A DNA stretch of 64,000 nucleotides from Eucommia ulmoides (taxonomy: Eukaryota; Streptophyta; Magnoliopsida; Garryales; Eucommiaceae), in NCBI GenBank assembly GCA_016647705.1, contig CM028332.1, forward strand, positions 31,935,300 through 31,999,299, in the 5' to 3' direction. Of this stretch, positions 34,501 to 53,170 are shown piece by piece. The position numbers were made by a program, and so were the translations under genes. How positions within the stretch are numbered: the first letter of the stretch is position 1; each line of letters begins with the position of its first letter. Under the pieces are notes generated by a model that was not told the DNA's origin, searched no databases, and worked only from the letters and a program-made list of their open reading frames with translations.

Positions 34501-36239
34501 GGGTTTATATCACTTATCTCCTCTGTCATTTTGCACAATACTATAAATTTTTTCTGTCATTTTAAAACACTCATTACCCCCTTCGACTAACTTTTTCTTG
34601 TAAAAAAATATGAATATCCTTATCTTAAAATTATATTTTTTCCCTTAACTTTTTGAACTCTTTTATTTTTAACAAAACAAAAGTCTTATTCTTCTTTTTC
34701 TTCTTCTTTCCCCCTACTCATCCTTCTTCCTTATTTTCTCTCTTTCTGTTTCTATATCCAGATCCGTCATGGCTAGAGGTGTGCACGGGTCGGGTGTGGA
34801 AAAAAATGGTCTACCTGACCCGATAATGTTTGGTTGGAGATACTTGGGCCCGATTTTGATCGAGTTAGGGCTTCAAACCGGTCATATGCGGGTCTACTTG
34901 CACTCCGTTGGATTCGGTTGGGTGGTCTATTGCTCTGGTAGCATAGAAATTAGAATATCCTGATCGATACATAAATCAAAATTGAAGATAAAAAAGTTAA
35001 ACAACAAATGCACAGAATAAATACAAGAAGTCAAGAACTCACCGTCAATCCGTCAATTGTCGCCGCTATGAACGGATGGGAGGAATCGAAGAAATAAAAA
35101 ACTCATTAGAAATTTGGAATGAAAATGAAGCGAGAGTGAAGGCAAAAGATGAAGCAAAGACGAACTCTAGAGGCGGAGGAAAGAAGACAATGGGAGACGG
35201 AAAATTGAAGAAGACGAAACAGACTTTGGATTCAGGAGAAGAAAAAGAAGAGGCACAGTTGACGGTTGAACTAAACAAAACAAGAAACCGTAGGGGAAAA
35301 AAATTGCATTTAAGGCACTTCTTCACGGGGCGGGTTTGTTCGTATAACTAATTGTCAGCCCACTATCCAACTCGATACCCGCAAAATAGGGCTAACTCAA
35401 CCCGCATTTCAACCCTATTGAGCTAAAATCCGATTTTTGCGGGTCGGGTTAGCTGGTGGGTCGTGTATTTTGGGTCCTTACACACTCCTAGTTGCGGCGA
35501 CGAATCTGTAGATCCACCAGATCTTCTTGTTGCAGCCCCAATCTTCGCCACCAAAATCGCCACCATCAACGGTCGTCTCAATTGAAATTGCCACTATCGG
35601 CAATTTTGGCAATTAATTGTAACTATCACCATAAACCTCATCTCTTCCAATCATAAACTCTTAACTTCAATTCTCCCAAATTCTCCTTCAATTAGAAACA
35701 TCAGTGCATTCTCTACTCCTCCATCAATGAGGTACTACTTCATCTTCAGCTTTGTTGCAGAGATAAATGAATCTAGTATGTGTTTTATGTTTGTGTGTAC
35801 GGTAAGTTTTCTGGCAATGGGGGTGGAATTCTTCTAGCAGGGTGGTGGTGGGGAGAGGGGGGGAAAAGAAGAAGAAGAAGAAGACAACTTATTTTTATTT
35901 ATTTATTTATTATATTTTGTTGAAAATGAGAAGGGTTTAAAAAATATTGTTTTAAATAGGGATGTAAGTGTAAAAGGATAAAGGCAGAAAATATTTAAAA
36001 GAAAAAGAAGAAAAAACTTAAAGGAATATTTATTATGTATTTTAATTTTTAATTGTTTAATTATTTTGAAATGACTAAGGGTAAAGTTGTCATTACAATA
36101 AAAAATTTAATAACTTTTTACTGGAAAACTGAGTGGCCTTTGACAAAAAATAATAAGTGGTTGACTGGTATTTAGTAAATGACAGGAAAAGTTTCTGGTT
36201 AATAGTAAAAAGACAAGGGAGGTAAATGGCATATACCCC
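34501..36239. mobile_element. Mutator-like non-autonomous element (MULE-4) hosting a hAT element
   Basis: A perfect 9-bp duplication, atataatta (34492-34500 and 36240-36248). The ends are gggtttatatcacttatctc and, reversed, ggggtatatgccatttacct; similarity continues for about 80 bp, including 'ctgtcattt' in both arms. The interior is CT-rich on the left (ttcttcttctttcccc) and has a captured-gene look around 35500-35720, but no protein was recognised. A non-autonomous hAT element lies in the left half. Confidence 0.82.
34774..35490. mobile_element. non-autonomous hAT element nested in MULE-4
   Basis: Begins tagaggtgtgcacgggtcgg and ends with the complement of taggagtgtgtaaggaccc, matching the hAT end style (tag...gtgtg...gggtcgggt). 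The candidate 8-bp duplication gtcatggc/gttgcggc is diverged (5 of 8 identical). Frames of 91 codons (35076-35351, +) and 86 codons (minus) overlap there; neither resembles a transposase. Confidence 0.75.
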
Positions 36240-36248
36240 ATATAATTA

Positions 36249-37960
36249 ATTTTAATTAATAAATTATTAAATAGTAAAAATTAACTATCTATTATTATTT
36301 TTTAATTGGAGTTTCTTTGAATAATTCCTCATAAATATTTCTATCTTCTAAATTAGATATGAGATATATAAGATTAAATATAAATACACATTTTATATTT
36401 ATGCTATATTTTGGATGAATTTAGATCGTTCTTTATATCATGAGATATCATACAACTAAGAAATGTTTAGAGGATTTATGTATGTTCTATTTTATTATAT
36501 AGATGAGTGAAATTTATTCTACATCTTCTCTAATAGATCTTAATCGTTCTATTAGTAAAAAATAATATGTAAAGTTCATACCGTTTTGATTTATAATATA
36601 AACTAATAATTGACTGTGTCTAAAGGCACATTTTAATATTATTCTAATAAAATTGAATTATTTTATGTAATTAAAGATTAAAATTTTAAAATATTATTTA
36701 TTAATTATGTTAAGTCATCTAATCAAGGTCACGAATACAAATATTTAGATCTCTCCAAATATCTAATGATTCTAATCTAAGGGATCGAAAATATCTATTC
36801 AATCAAATAATTTATAATGACTCAATGTAACATCTAATAAATCTCAAATATCCTATTGACAAAAAAAATAATATGTGGAGTATACATCGTCTTGAATTAT
36901 AATATATTTTACAACACTTTTTTTTTTTTTTTTTTTGACGTTGTCACTTCAATTGTGCACGAAATAGAATTTATTTTCTTTCCTAATAATTTAGATTTTT
37001 TGCCAAAAAAAATTTCAAAAGCTAAATACAACTTTCAACAACACGAGTTTTTTTTTTTTTTTTTTTGCATTAAATATGATTTAAAATTAAACTAACTAAT
37101 CTTTTTCATTTTTAAATATATTTTTTGATTTTAAAGTTTTTGATATTGCCAAAAAATTCTCGGCACGTGTAATCGATCTTCACGTGTCAGAAATCTCCGT
37201 AACCTATATCTTTAACTTGACAACATGCAAAACCGATTGATTTTAAGGGGACACTGATGTGGTGTCGGCCAAAGAACTTCTGGTGTGAGAATAAGTCACT
37301 CTACTTTAGGATATCAAGCAAAAGATTGCATTGTAAAAATAATGCGATATATTTTCCTTATTTATAGACTTAACAGATCACGCTCGTTGGGTATGGGTGA
37401 TCTAGTGTTTGATGACTTGGTCTTCTTCCCATTATGTTGTTATTTAATAGGGAGTTACAATTTTTTTGGCTCCGCATTATGTGATTATTTAGTGGGCAGT
37501 TACGCTCTTTCGACTCATCCACTAAAAGTGGGAATTTCTCTTGCATCACGTTCTTTGACTTTCCACTTGATGAATCCGTGCATGGATCACCGGTTTGAAC
37601 CAACGTCCACGACATGGCTCCTTTCAAACATTGGGCTTATCGTGATGGGCTTTTTTTGAGAAGCGAGAATTTCTCCAGCATCAATTTTCATCAAAATCAA
37701 AAGTTTTGATTTTTAAATCATAAAGTTTTTGAATTTTTTCTTTTTGTAATTGTGTGAAATCTGTATTTGTTTCTTGAAAATCCATCAAAAAAATATTTTT
37801 ATCTTATATTTTATATATATAAGATAACCACTTCAATTTTACATATATAATACATTATTTTTTTTAAAAAAACTACTGACCGCTTCTATCAATTTAAATT
37901 ATGCATTTTCAACTTATTAATAACCACGAGTATCTCGGTGTTCGGAACATCGGGACCAAT
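36249..37960. other. AT-rich intergenic DNA with one less biased block
   Basis: 36249-37140 is AT-rich without features. 37250-37680 is less biased and reads like a decayed LTR or gene fragment (open for 124 codons at 37285, +), but nothing was recognised. Two cacgtgt motifs lie near 37164 and 37191; a regulatory role is not supported by position. Confidence 0.45.
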
Positions 37961-37976
37961 TTTTATTTTTTTTCAT

Positions 37977-38122
37977 GGTCTCGGCGTTGTGAACGCCGAG
38001 ACCTTTATAATTTAAACGGTGTACCACCGTTAAATGGTGATACATCGTTTGGGCTTGGTCCTGGTGTTTAAAACGTCGGGACTAAGTGAGCAAGTAGTCC
38101 CGGCATTTAAAATGCCGGGACT
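37977..38122. repeat. hairpin cluster resembling CACTA subterminal repeats
   Basis: Two near-adjacent perfect inverted repeats: 37977-38003 (ggtctcggcgtt, 3-base loop, aacgccgagacc) and 38096-38122 (agtcccggcattt, 1-base loop, aaatgccgggact). An imperfect relative lies at about 38056-38083. Families of such 'tcccggcgtt' hairpins are known from the subterminal regions of CACTA transposons. No CACTA terminus was found. Confidence 0.6.
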
Positions 38123-39240
38123 GTCACTTTATTAACATAGAGAGAGGGGGTGGGGGGGAGGGGGGGTGGGTTACGAAGTGGGTTTTTTGAAAAGGATTTT
38201 TGACACTTTATACCCTTAAAGTTTGACCATTATTTCTTTTATTTTTTAATAAAAATAAAACATTTTTTTTTTGTTTTTTAGGTTTTACTCTTTTTTTTTT
38301 TCTTTTTTCTTTTTTTTTTTTAATTTCTTTTTTTATAAAGATTTTTTTTTTTTGTTTGTTAAATTTAATTTCTTTGATTGTTGTAATTTTAATTTAAAAG
38401 TGAGGTCAAACGGTTGATCGAATAAGTCAAACATTGGACTGGTTAAAACAGTGAAGAAAAAAGTTCTGAAAACTAATCAAGTCGGTCGACTGACCTAACA
38501 AATCAGTCGACAATTGAAAATAGTGAGTTTAAATTACATGTCTTGATCTAATCGGTCGATCGAATGGGGTATTCTGTCGATTAAATTGAATTTTTACTTG
38601 AATTCAATTGAAAATAAATTAATATTTTTACTTTATTAATAAAAAAATTTAATAAATAATAAAGTTAAAAAGAAAAAAGAAAAAGAATCCATGATATAAT
38701 AAAAATAAATAAAAAATAATTTTTAATAACTGAATTTCAATTGAATTTTTGAAGTAAAAATAGTTGAATTTGATTTTAATTCTCTTTCAAAATTTGTTAG
38801 TTTGGTTTCAAATATTATTATTATTTTTTTTAAATAGTTGAATTTTAATTGAAATTTTTGAAGTAAATTTTTGAATTTCAGTTGAATTTTTGAACCACTT
38901 CAATTTGAATTTTTTTTTTCCAAAAAATCTCATTTGCCCTTTTTATCAGTTTGTTAACTATCAAAAACTCTACAATTAAATCAAAATATTTGTTCACCTA
39001 CTTTTTGTTTACATCTCTTTCATAATTATCCAACAACTGCACACCCCATATTTTTTTCTAACCATTTTGTCTTTACATTTTTCGTTATAAATTTATAATT
39101 GATGATTTACTTTTTTCTTAACGATAATTGAGTAAATTATCAATAAAAACATTTTATAGACACTAATCTTATTAATTTTATTTGTTTTTCTCAATATTTT
39201 AAGTATTTTTAATTTTGAAATAAATTCCATGCATTCCTAT
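38123..39240. other. low-complexity intergenic DNA upstream of the ALDH gene
   Basis: Contains a G-rich tract (about 38140-38170), long T runs, and a short GTCGAC-containing stretch (38484-38512) resembling the minisatellite at 22065. No gene seen. Confidence 0.5.
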
Positions 39241-39350
39241 TTGCTAGGGCCATCTAGTAAGTTAGGAAAGTCTTTATCCACGTCAACTCAACTCAAAACG
39301 CACACGAGGAGGGTACAGCCGTTCATCGTCATGACTACTAATCATTTGCG

Positions 39351-39358
39351 TATAAAAA
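39351..39358 (+). promoter_or_regulatory. TATA box of the ALDH3H1-like gene
   Basis: tataaaaa, 134 bp before the ATG. A start site near 39380 would give a leader of roughly 110 bp, CT-rich as in many plant genes. An ACGT-core motif (ccacgtcaac, 39278-39287) lies about 70 bp upstream; stress-responsive regulation is plausible for this family, but that is inference. Confidence 0.65.
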
Positions 39359-39491
39359 CAGTCATCACGGAGTCCATTACAAGATAACTTGCCCCCTCAC
39401 TCTACCAAAAATCACTTTGGTCTCTCCGATTCCGATTCCACTATTCTCTCTCTGAATCCGTGAATCTCTCGCTACTGTGATTGTGTTGATA

Positions 39492-44977
<5,486 letters not shown>

Positions 44978-45200
44978 AGTTGTAACAATTTTGCCCCCAA
45001 AACACGCTCATGAATGCTTTCGGAGGGAATCTGTGGTCGTTCATGGTGTTCTTCTCTATGTGGCAGTGAGTAGATAAACCTGTACATGGATGTGCATCTA
45101 AGGTATATGTCATATTACTCATTGTTTATTGTTTATTTGTTTTATTTCATTTTCTTTGGCGCACTCATTTCTTTGTAATGAATTCTATGGAAAATTGGGA
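44978..45200 (+). other. 3' UTR and polyadenylation region of the ALDH gene
   Basis: After the TGA the sequence keeps a coding-like composition to about 45110. It then becomes T-rich with 'tttattgtttatttgtttta' and 'tttgtaatgaattc' near 45130-45185, typical plant 3'-end signals. The exact end is not known. Confidence 0.5.
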
Positions 45201-46637
45201 TATTTAAGGTGTGGTTTGATTAGGGCCCTTTCGTTATCAATTTTTTTTCTTATTATATCAATTATCTTATTTTTGTTATTTCTTCATTTATCAATAATTT
45301 AAAAAGTTTATAACCAATTACTAAATTATAAAAATTTATAAATTGACTAATTGAAAAACAATACAACAAGCAGACAAGTAACTTGGTTCTAGGGAGTAAA
45401 TAACCGTAGGTTATATGTTACTTAACCCCATTTAAAGTAAAAAAAGATAATTTGTCATATTTTCAAAAGATATACAAATATATAATACTTGTATATGTAT
45501 TGTATAAGCATAATGTATGATTGATGAACTTGTACACATACTTCATAATGATGTATGATGTCAACACAATCAATACAAGACAATTTATATCATACTAGCA
45601 TCAATTAGGACAAGAGAAAACACTTGGAACAATTTCTTGATGGTAAAAACAAAATTTGTCTTGAACTAATGCCAAAAAGCCAATTAAACTCTAATCCAAT
45701 GCTATCAACTTGATTCTAAAACATATATATCACATAGACAATTTAATCAATCATATAATAACATAGAATGAGCAATGTCAACAAGTTTTGACAAGAAAAA
45801 TAAAGTTTAAGTTCAAGTAAAAAAGTTGTGAAAATGAGCATAATATCAATGAAATGATTTCAATTAATTAGGTTTAATTCGATGATAATTTGATCAAAGT
45901 GATTGTTTGGTATGATCCTAAACCCCTTAAATGAGGTATAAAAACACTCAAAAAAATTCAAGAACAACTAATGATCAATCGAAAAACAAAGTAAGAGAGA
46001 GAATACATTCTGCCAACATGTAGTCCACTATAATGCCTACATGTAGTTGACTAATTGTGCTGAAAATTGTACAAGTATCATTTTTCGTTTGATCTTTGGT
46101 TTAGGTCGTTGTCTATGCTTATTTTTCATCCAAAACAATTTTAAAATATTATTTCAGACATATTTGAAGTGTTTTAAAGATGAATACATGCAATGTACAT
46201 ATAGGTCATATTGAAAGCATATTTTTGAATATTAAGCATATTATAATCAAAATATAAATTTTTTATATATGCATATATTGAGCAAACCAAACACATGTAT
46301 TAGGATATAATCACATATTTGACATGTTGAATTTATAATATCATGAATGTATTCAATCCTGAGGTGTGTGTGTGTGTGTGTGTGTGTAACATATAGAGTC
46401 CGAGTTCCCTATACTTAAAATTATTGTAAAAATAAAAATTGCATAATTGTAAATCATACCTATGGTCTTGCATTATATTTCCATGATGAAATTCCATCAC
46501 CTAAGAATGTTTTACAACTACAAACAACATTAGTATAGATAAAACATCAAATGAGACGTTATAATTGAAATCACATTACAAAGATCCTATGGTTGAAATA
46601 GGTTAGGCTAACATTTACCGTTGTTTTGCCTAGGAAT

Positions 46638-46691
<54 letters not shown>

Positions 46692-48371
46692 GATTCTTCA
46701 TCATCTCCCATTAATATCATCTTGAAGAATTCACATTGAATTTTCATTTTTGTCTCATCAATCACTTGATCATCCTAACTAATCTTTGTAATCACATCTT
46801 CAATGAAATCATTAGTCCAACAAAACATTCAAGTTAATTGTGTCATCAAAACCATTAAATGTCTTTTAGGGTTAACAACTACATTTCCACCAAAAATCTA
46901 GATCAAGATTAAATTTGATAAATTGTAAAAAGGTCACTATACGTAGATTAAATTTTAAACTACCCAATCACCCACTCTTGGGTTGTACTTAGGGCCAACA
47001 TAAGAGAATAAAAACATTTGGTAAGTTGATATTCTAAATTATTCCTACTCGATTTTGGATTTTTTGAAAATGACCATCAACAATCTAGGCTAGCTTTTTT
47101 CGTTGCTTTCTCTTTGAAAATAGGTAAGTCTCAAACCATTAGTATGAGATAGAATAACAACTACAAGACGACTTACTAGCATAGTAAGGAACCAAAGGTG
47201 ATCATCCTTAATATCCTACATGATAGCTTTGCTTAATGTTAAAATAAGATATCTGAAGTGTGATTGTATTTATGATCTTCTGACTTGAGCTATTGTATAT
47301 TGCATATGTGGATTGCTATACTTTTGGTAATACTAAGTGTTGTTCTCTAATCACGAGACTTCAAAGGTATTCATCCTGTACTGTGAGACATATATGTAGA
47401 TCTACCAGTATCCAAGATAAAATCTATCCCTCTAAGTAAAAGAGACGTGTCTTATGTGATTTGATTTAATATAATTCACTCAAGTCTCTGGTTGGAGCAA
47501 TTTGACTATTTGGATGAGATTGCAATTAGTGTCATAAGGAATTATATTATCAATCAAAATATATATGATTGGATTATGAGTTTTTGACTTAATCAAATCT
47601 TGTTGATGTTGATTATTTCTCATAATCATAATAAAATGAAATTAAGCAATAATTTAAAGCATACATGATTATTAGAACACAACAATGAAGAACAATAATC
47701 GAAAGCGTTCCTATCTTGGCCATCGCAGGAGATTGAATCTGTCGTAATGGATTACTAACTAGGTATTCCTCTCTATGATCTAGATTATTGTGGTGGCGGC
47801 TCTCAATGGGAAGAAACCTTTAATCGAGACTAAGGATGTAACCTAATTATATATACTTGGGTTTCTTGTTGGGTCTTCCTATAACTAGTTTCAATGAAAT
47901 CCTAAACCCACACTTATCACTTAACTAGGCTTCTACATAAAAGACGCCACAACCCCAATCAAAATATGATAACTGATTATTTGGTCTGCTTAAATAATAA
48001 ACTATCAATTAACCCATGTTTGTAAAATAATTAATTCAATTAATATTAGCCCATAAAAAATATTCCAACATTCTCTCACTTGGACTATATTAATTGAATA
48101 AATTTAATTTTGAAAATAAGACTCTCGGGTTAATAACAGAAAAAAAAATTATTTTTGGTGTGACCACACCTTTTGTTTAAAGAAATGATAGTCTATAAAT
48201 AGCGTTTTTATAAACTTATTCGGTCCAACATGATCTTAATATTGGATTATGATAGTCTATATGTTAATCTCAATAAACATAAGACTTTCATACTCACAAA
48301 TACTTATAACCATATCGATATGGATCGCAAGCCTAATAGTGTAGTAAGAAACTAATACCAACATGTGATCA
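45201..48371. other. AT-rich intergenic DNA
   Basis: No gene was recognised in 3 kb. Microsatellites are (TG)n at about 46364-46388 and (AT)n at 46640-46688. From about 47200 to 48370 the phrases 'ttctctcacttggactatatt' and 'tcggtccaacatgatc' suggest decayed transposon DNA that continues beyond MULE-5 at 49276. Confidence 0.5.
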
Positions 48372-48380
48372 TTATCAATA

Positions 48381-49266
48381 GGGAAAGGTATAATTTAGAC
48401 CCTCTAACTATTGACACATTTCTAAGTGGTCTCTTTAAGTTTAAACGTTTAATTTCAAACTCTCTACGTATCAAAACGTTTTAAAATGGTCCATCCGTTA
48501 GAAATTCTGTTAAAACTAACAAAATCTCAGGGATAAAATGGTCTTTTCATATTTTTTTAAATTATTTTTAATTATTTTTTTTAATCTCTCTCTCTCTCTC
48601 TTCCTCCCCTTCCCCTCTCTTTCTCCCACCACCTCCCTCTCCCTCTCTCTCTTCCTCCCCTTCCTCTCTCTCCCTCCCCACCCCCTGCAACAGGGGGTGT
48701 TTTTACCTCCTGTTTCAGGGGGTGCAACCACCCCCTATTGTAGGCGGTGGAATCACCCCCTATTACGAGGGTGAGTTCACCGCCACCCCGACCACACCCC
48801 CTAAAATAGGGGGTGTTTTCACCCCTTGTTTCAGAGGGTGAAACCACTTCCTATTGCAGGGGGCAATTCCACTCCCTGCAACAGGGGGTGCAACCACCCC
48901 CTGTTACGGGGGTGGGGTGGGAGAGAAAGAGGGGAAGGAGAGGAAGAGGGAGAGGGAGAGGGAGGTGGCGGGGAGAGGGAAAGAGGGAGAGGGAGGTGGC
49001 GGGAGAGAGAAAGGGGAAAGAGAGGAAGAGAGAGAAAGAGAGAAATAAAAAAATAAAATAAAAAATTAATTAAAAATGATTAAAAAATTTAAAAAATGTG
49101 AAAAGACCATTTTACCCCTAAATTCCATTAGTTTTAACTGATTTTCTAACAGAATGACCATTTTGAAACATTATGGTACGTAGAGGGTTTGAAATTAAAC
49201 GTTTAAACTTAGAGGGACCACTTAGAAATGTGTCAATAGTTAGAGGGTCTAAATTGTACTTTTCCC
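48381..49266. mobile_element. Mutator-like foldback element (MULE-5)
   Basis: A perfect 9-bp duplication, ttatcaata (48372-48380 and 49267-49275). The inverted arms extend about 200 bp with high identity: gggaaaggtataatttagac on the left and, reversed, gggaaaagtacaatttagac on the right. They are followed by CT-rich (left, 48583-48680) and GA-rich (right, 48910-49045) tracts that also pair. The centre (48680-48915) has several copies of 'caccccctgnnncagggggtg'-type palindromes. Nearly the whole element can fold on itself. The open frames on both strands in the CT/GA tracts are artefacts. Confidence 0.88.
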
Positions 49267-49299
49267 TTATCAATATGCATTGTTCTTATCGGTCCTCAT

Positions 49300-49480
49300 T
49301 ACAATTTTTCAATAGTATCAAATTGTAATTGCAATTTCTTAACAAAATGAAATTGCTAATTGCATTTTTTCAACAAAATGAAACTGCTGCAATTTCTCAA
49401 CAATATGAAATTGCTAATTTCCATTTCTCAACAAAATGAAACTGCTGCAATTTCTCAACAAAATAAAATTGTTTGACTTT
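49300..49480. repeat. tandem 'aatttctcaacaaaatgaaa' repeat
   Basis: About four to five irregular units of 40-55 bp with 'tttctcaacaaaatgaaact(g)ct'. Probably part of the same decayed repeat as the DNA left of MULE-5. Confidence 0.7.
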
Positions 49481-49575
49481 AACAAATCATCTGTCACTAA
49501 CAATACATCATGAGATCTCAAAACAGTGATTTGTGACAACAAAAAATATACAATTGTAATTCTTAAGACACAATA

Positions 49576-51818
49576 TGTCACACCCCACCCCGGACACCCA
49601 TCACCCTGGGGCCGGCGTGACAACATCATGACATCAGCCTAAACATCAAACCAATAGAGTCGACAAAGTGCATGCATAAATATACAATCCATTTAAATCA
49701 GTCTAGAGACATCCTCTCTAATTGGGGACACACCTGTCCCTCAACTATATACTAACAACAAAAATAATATAACTATACACCTCTCACAGATTCGCCTCAA
49801 ACAGCTCAACTCATAAACTCCCACACGACTCCATCGCAAGACTCTACCTAGTGCCAGTAGGGGACCGACTCCTAGCTGTTGTACCTACGAGTGTACTGTC
49901 TTCTTAATAAAAATATTTTAGATGGATCAAGCATAAAACATATAAACATTACATATCAAATAAAAATCTCATAATATATTGTCTTATACCATAAGGAAAA
50001 CACATTTTTCCTGTCACTACAGAATCAACGTCTATATACATATATATATAGCACCCCAACTAAATAATGAAAATCAATCAGAATAATTCAACTAACCATA
50101 TAGTATAATGAAATCAGAACATACCAATCCAGTATAAAAGAATATATATAAATGTATTTATCCCAATTACCATATACGACAAAACACCACATATAACACC
50201 ACATCAAACCACACCACACCACACCACATCACACCCCGACTAGCTATGTGATCATTTTAACCTCACGATCGGGAGTTGCAATGGTACCGTACCACCCGTA
50301 GGATATGCCTTCCTAGCGGGACATAATAACGCTCCGCTGGACTATGCCAAACAGGTGAATCCCTAAACACCAATTTCCACCTCAACAACAACAACTCTAC
50401 CCAAAATCAATTCCTACCTTAACAACAAACGTCTCTATCCCCAAACAAATTTCCACCCCTTAAGAAAACAATGAAATCCATAATTTCAGAAACACCCAAA
50501 ATACCACTTGATCTATGTAAGTTAGAAAATTCATCCAATTTTAAGTAAACACATTTTTCCATCATATAAATATGAAAATAGATTTACTAGAAGACAATAC
50601 ACTTACCTGATTATCCGTTTTCGAAAACTTTTACCGACTATCCCTTACCGGTACTCTGGTGCCTGCGAACCTAATAGAGACAGGGTCTAAATTAATATTT
50701 TATGTAACAATAACCTAACCACGCAATATAGGCCCTAATTTTCGTAATTTCCTATTCCCTGCCTTTTATTTTTATTATGAAATGCTACTATTCAACGAGT
50801 ATTGCTCCGTTATAATTTACTATATCGAATTTATTTATGTGAACGATCTCGATATTTATTATCGCCATTTTGACATTTTAAGACTAGCAATCTAATTTAA
50901 CAAGCATAAAAGTTAACGAGAAATGTTACCTGTTTTGGAACGGTTGTCGATTTTTTTTTCATTTTTTTTTTATTTTCTGCGCCCAGGCCCACTGCCTAGG
51001 CGAACTCCCCACTGCCAAGGCGAAAGATCCACTGCCGAGGCAAAGAACCCACCACCGAGGTGCACATCCCTCCTCTGTACACTGATCCTCCACCGCCTAG
51101 GCAAAAGAATCACAGCCTAGGCATACATGTGACTGATTCAATTTTTGCTTCATTGACTTCCCTCTGCCGAGGTGAGAAACTCTCCGCCTAGGCGAACTTG
51201 CTCCTCCATCTCTCTGCCCTGTTTTTAAATTCAACCGCCACTTTCTCTCTTACCTCTCCCACTCCGACGATCACCCACCAACGACACTCACAACGGCTGC
51301 CCAACACCAACAAACTCACACCACTGTCAGATCATACTCACGCCACGACCACCCAAAACTAACAAACCCTCACAAAATTATTTGTATAAACAGAAAAACA
51401 GGGAACACACACACGCACTCACAAATGTGCAGAAACACCCACAAACACCCACGCAACACACACACTCAACCATTTCTCCCTTTCTCTCCCTATCTTTCAC
51501 TTACCGCCAGCCCAATTTACCGACGGCAACACACACACATATTCCAGTGGCGATGGTGACGATCAAACCACTCACCACCACCACCTCCATTGGACCAATT
51601 CATTGACCGAACTTACCACACACACATACCCAACAACACACATACACACACAAACACAACATGCAACCAAACCACCGGAGAAATATACCCCCATATCGTA
51701 GGACCCCTCTCTCTCTCTACCGCCGACCCACCTCTCTCTCTATTTTTCTAGATTCTTCTTTGTCTTTTCTCTGATCCCTCTCGATTCTTCCTCTCCGTAC
51801 ATCTATATATATATATGT
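49576..51818 (-). repeat. left LTR of gypsy copy 2 (truncated)
   Basis: Aligns with 6282-8830 of copy 1 through 'ggggacacacctgtccct', 'gtactgtcttcttaataaaa', 'caggctacc'-type landmarks and the AC-rich part. It carries a block near 50985-51200 with four GCCTAGGC palindromes that copy 1 lacks. The 56-bp minisatellite is almost absent (near 50320). Confidence 0.8.
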
Positions 51819-53170
51819 CAATTATACACTTGGGCATATGTATCAAGAAAATATGTCATATGAGAATCAGGCAAAAAGTAGACTTAAAAAGCCCGGTTAT
51901 AATTACTTCAATGGATTTATGTCCCTATTCGAAAGTGAGATAATCTCGAAACATAATTCATCGTGCTACACTCCCATTTCCATTCTGGACTAAGTAAAGG
52001 CTGCAATAACCCACCTGAATGTTGGTGCTCGACCTTAACTTGCTAACAAACAAGACTCTAGTAACAAATTCTGCAATTCCCCATTCTATTCCAATCTACC
52101 AATAATACTTACTCAAACTCACTACATTATGATACTACCTGGTTCATTGCGTATATTGAACTATGCACTTCCTTTAAGGTATCTTTCGTCAAATAGGCAT
52201 CATTAGAAACACACAATCTATTTTTTTTTTCATCAAGACTTCATCTTTCTTTCGGACATGATAGTCGGCTCTGCAACCATTTTCCACTTCATCTCTAATC
52301 CTTTCCAACTGGACATCCAACTTTTGCGCTTCCTACAACACGATTGATCAATGTTGGTTTCAAAATCAAAATCTCAAATAGCGTTACCATCTGACCAACC
52401 ACCCACTAAAACTCACAAGGGTCTCATCTTAAAACATAAATTAGTATGAACAACCTGAATGTATGCAACCAAACCTGCCAATTTCCGACTCAAAGCATCC
52501 CTAACAACATTAGCCTTTCCTTAATAATAATGGATGGTACGGCTGTAGTCTTTGATCAATTTTATTCAACGCCTCTGCCTCAGATTTAGCCTACTTTTGA
52601 ATAAGCAAATATTTCAAACTCTGGTGATCGGTGCATATCCCTCAAGTCTCGTCATATAGGCTTTCGGTCATACTTTTCGGCCTTTCCCATTAAATCACAG
52701 GTTCGACTTCCATTGGATTCACTTGAATACTATCCCTCAAGATCACATGTCCCAAAATTACCACTCGATCCAACCCAACTCACATTTATTGAATTTGGCA
52801 TACAATTACTTCTCTCGCAACGTCAGCAACATAGTTTGGAGATGCTCTGCATGCTCTTCTCTACTTTTGACTGGATCACCATTTTCGCCACGTCACTATC
52901 TCTGACCTCCAACTGGTGCTATACTAATCAAAAATCTATTTAGGAAAATACCATAGTCTTTCGCAGCTGATCGAACAAATCAATAATTCTACACGATGGA
53001 TATAATAATTTTACCCGAACTACCTCCTTATTTCCATTGTCGGTTACTAACACTCATCCTCAACGTGCCTCCTTTTTTCTTTTCAAATAACACTAGATTT
53101 TCATAGAGAGAAACACCAGGTCTACTATAATCACGGGTTAATAGATCTTCCAATTTCGTCAGTATGCGCC
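51819..53170 (-). pseudogene. gypsy copy 2 pol remnants (integrase to reverse transcriptase)
   Basis: Nucleotide-level counterpart of about 10205-11790 of copy 1. The landmarks 'caataacccacctgaatgtt', 'ttaacttgctaacaaacaag' and 'ctctggtgatcggtgcat' (RNase H) are all present, but no frame exceeds 76 codons. More decayed than copy 1, and shorter by roughly 230 bp. Confidence 0.72.

Noticed and set aside
37285-37659. 124-codon frame suggesting a host gene
   Set aside because: No domain, no splice or promoter context, and an 85-codon frame on the other strand; kept as unclassified intergenic DNA.
48516-49061. Arg/Glu/Gly-rich and Ser/Leu-rich frames
   Set aside because: Translation of GA/CT tracts in the foldback MULE-5; there is no start context or homology.
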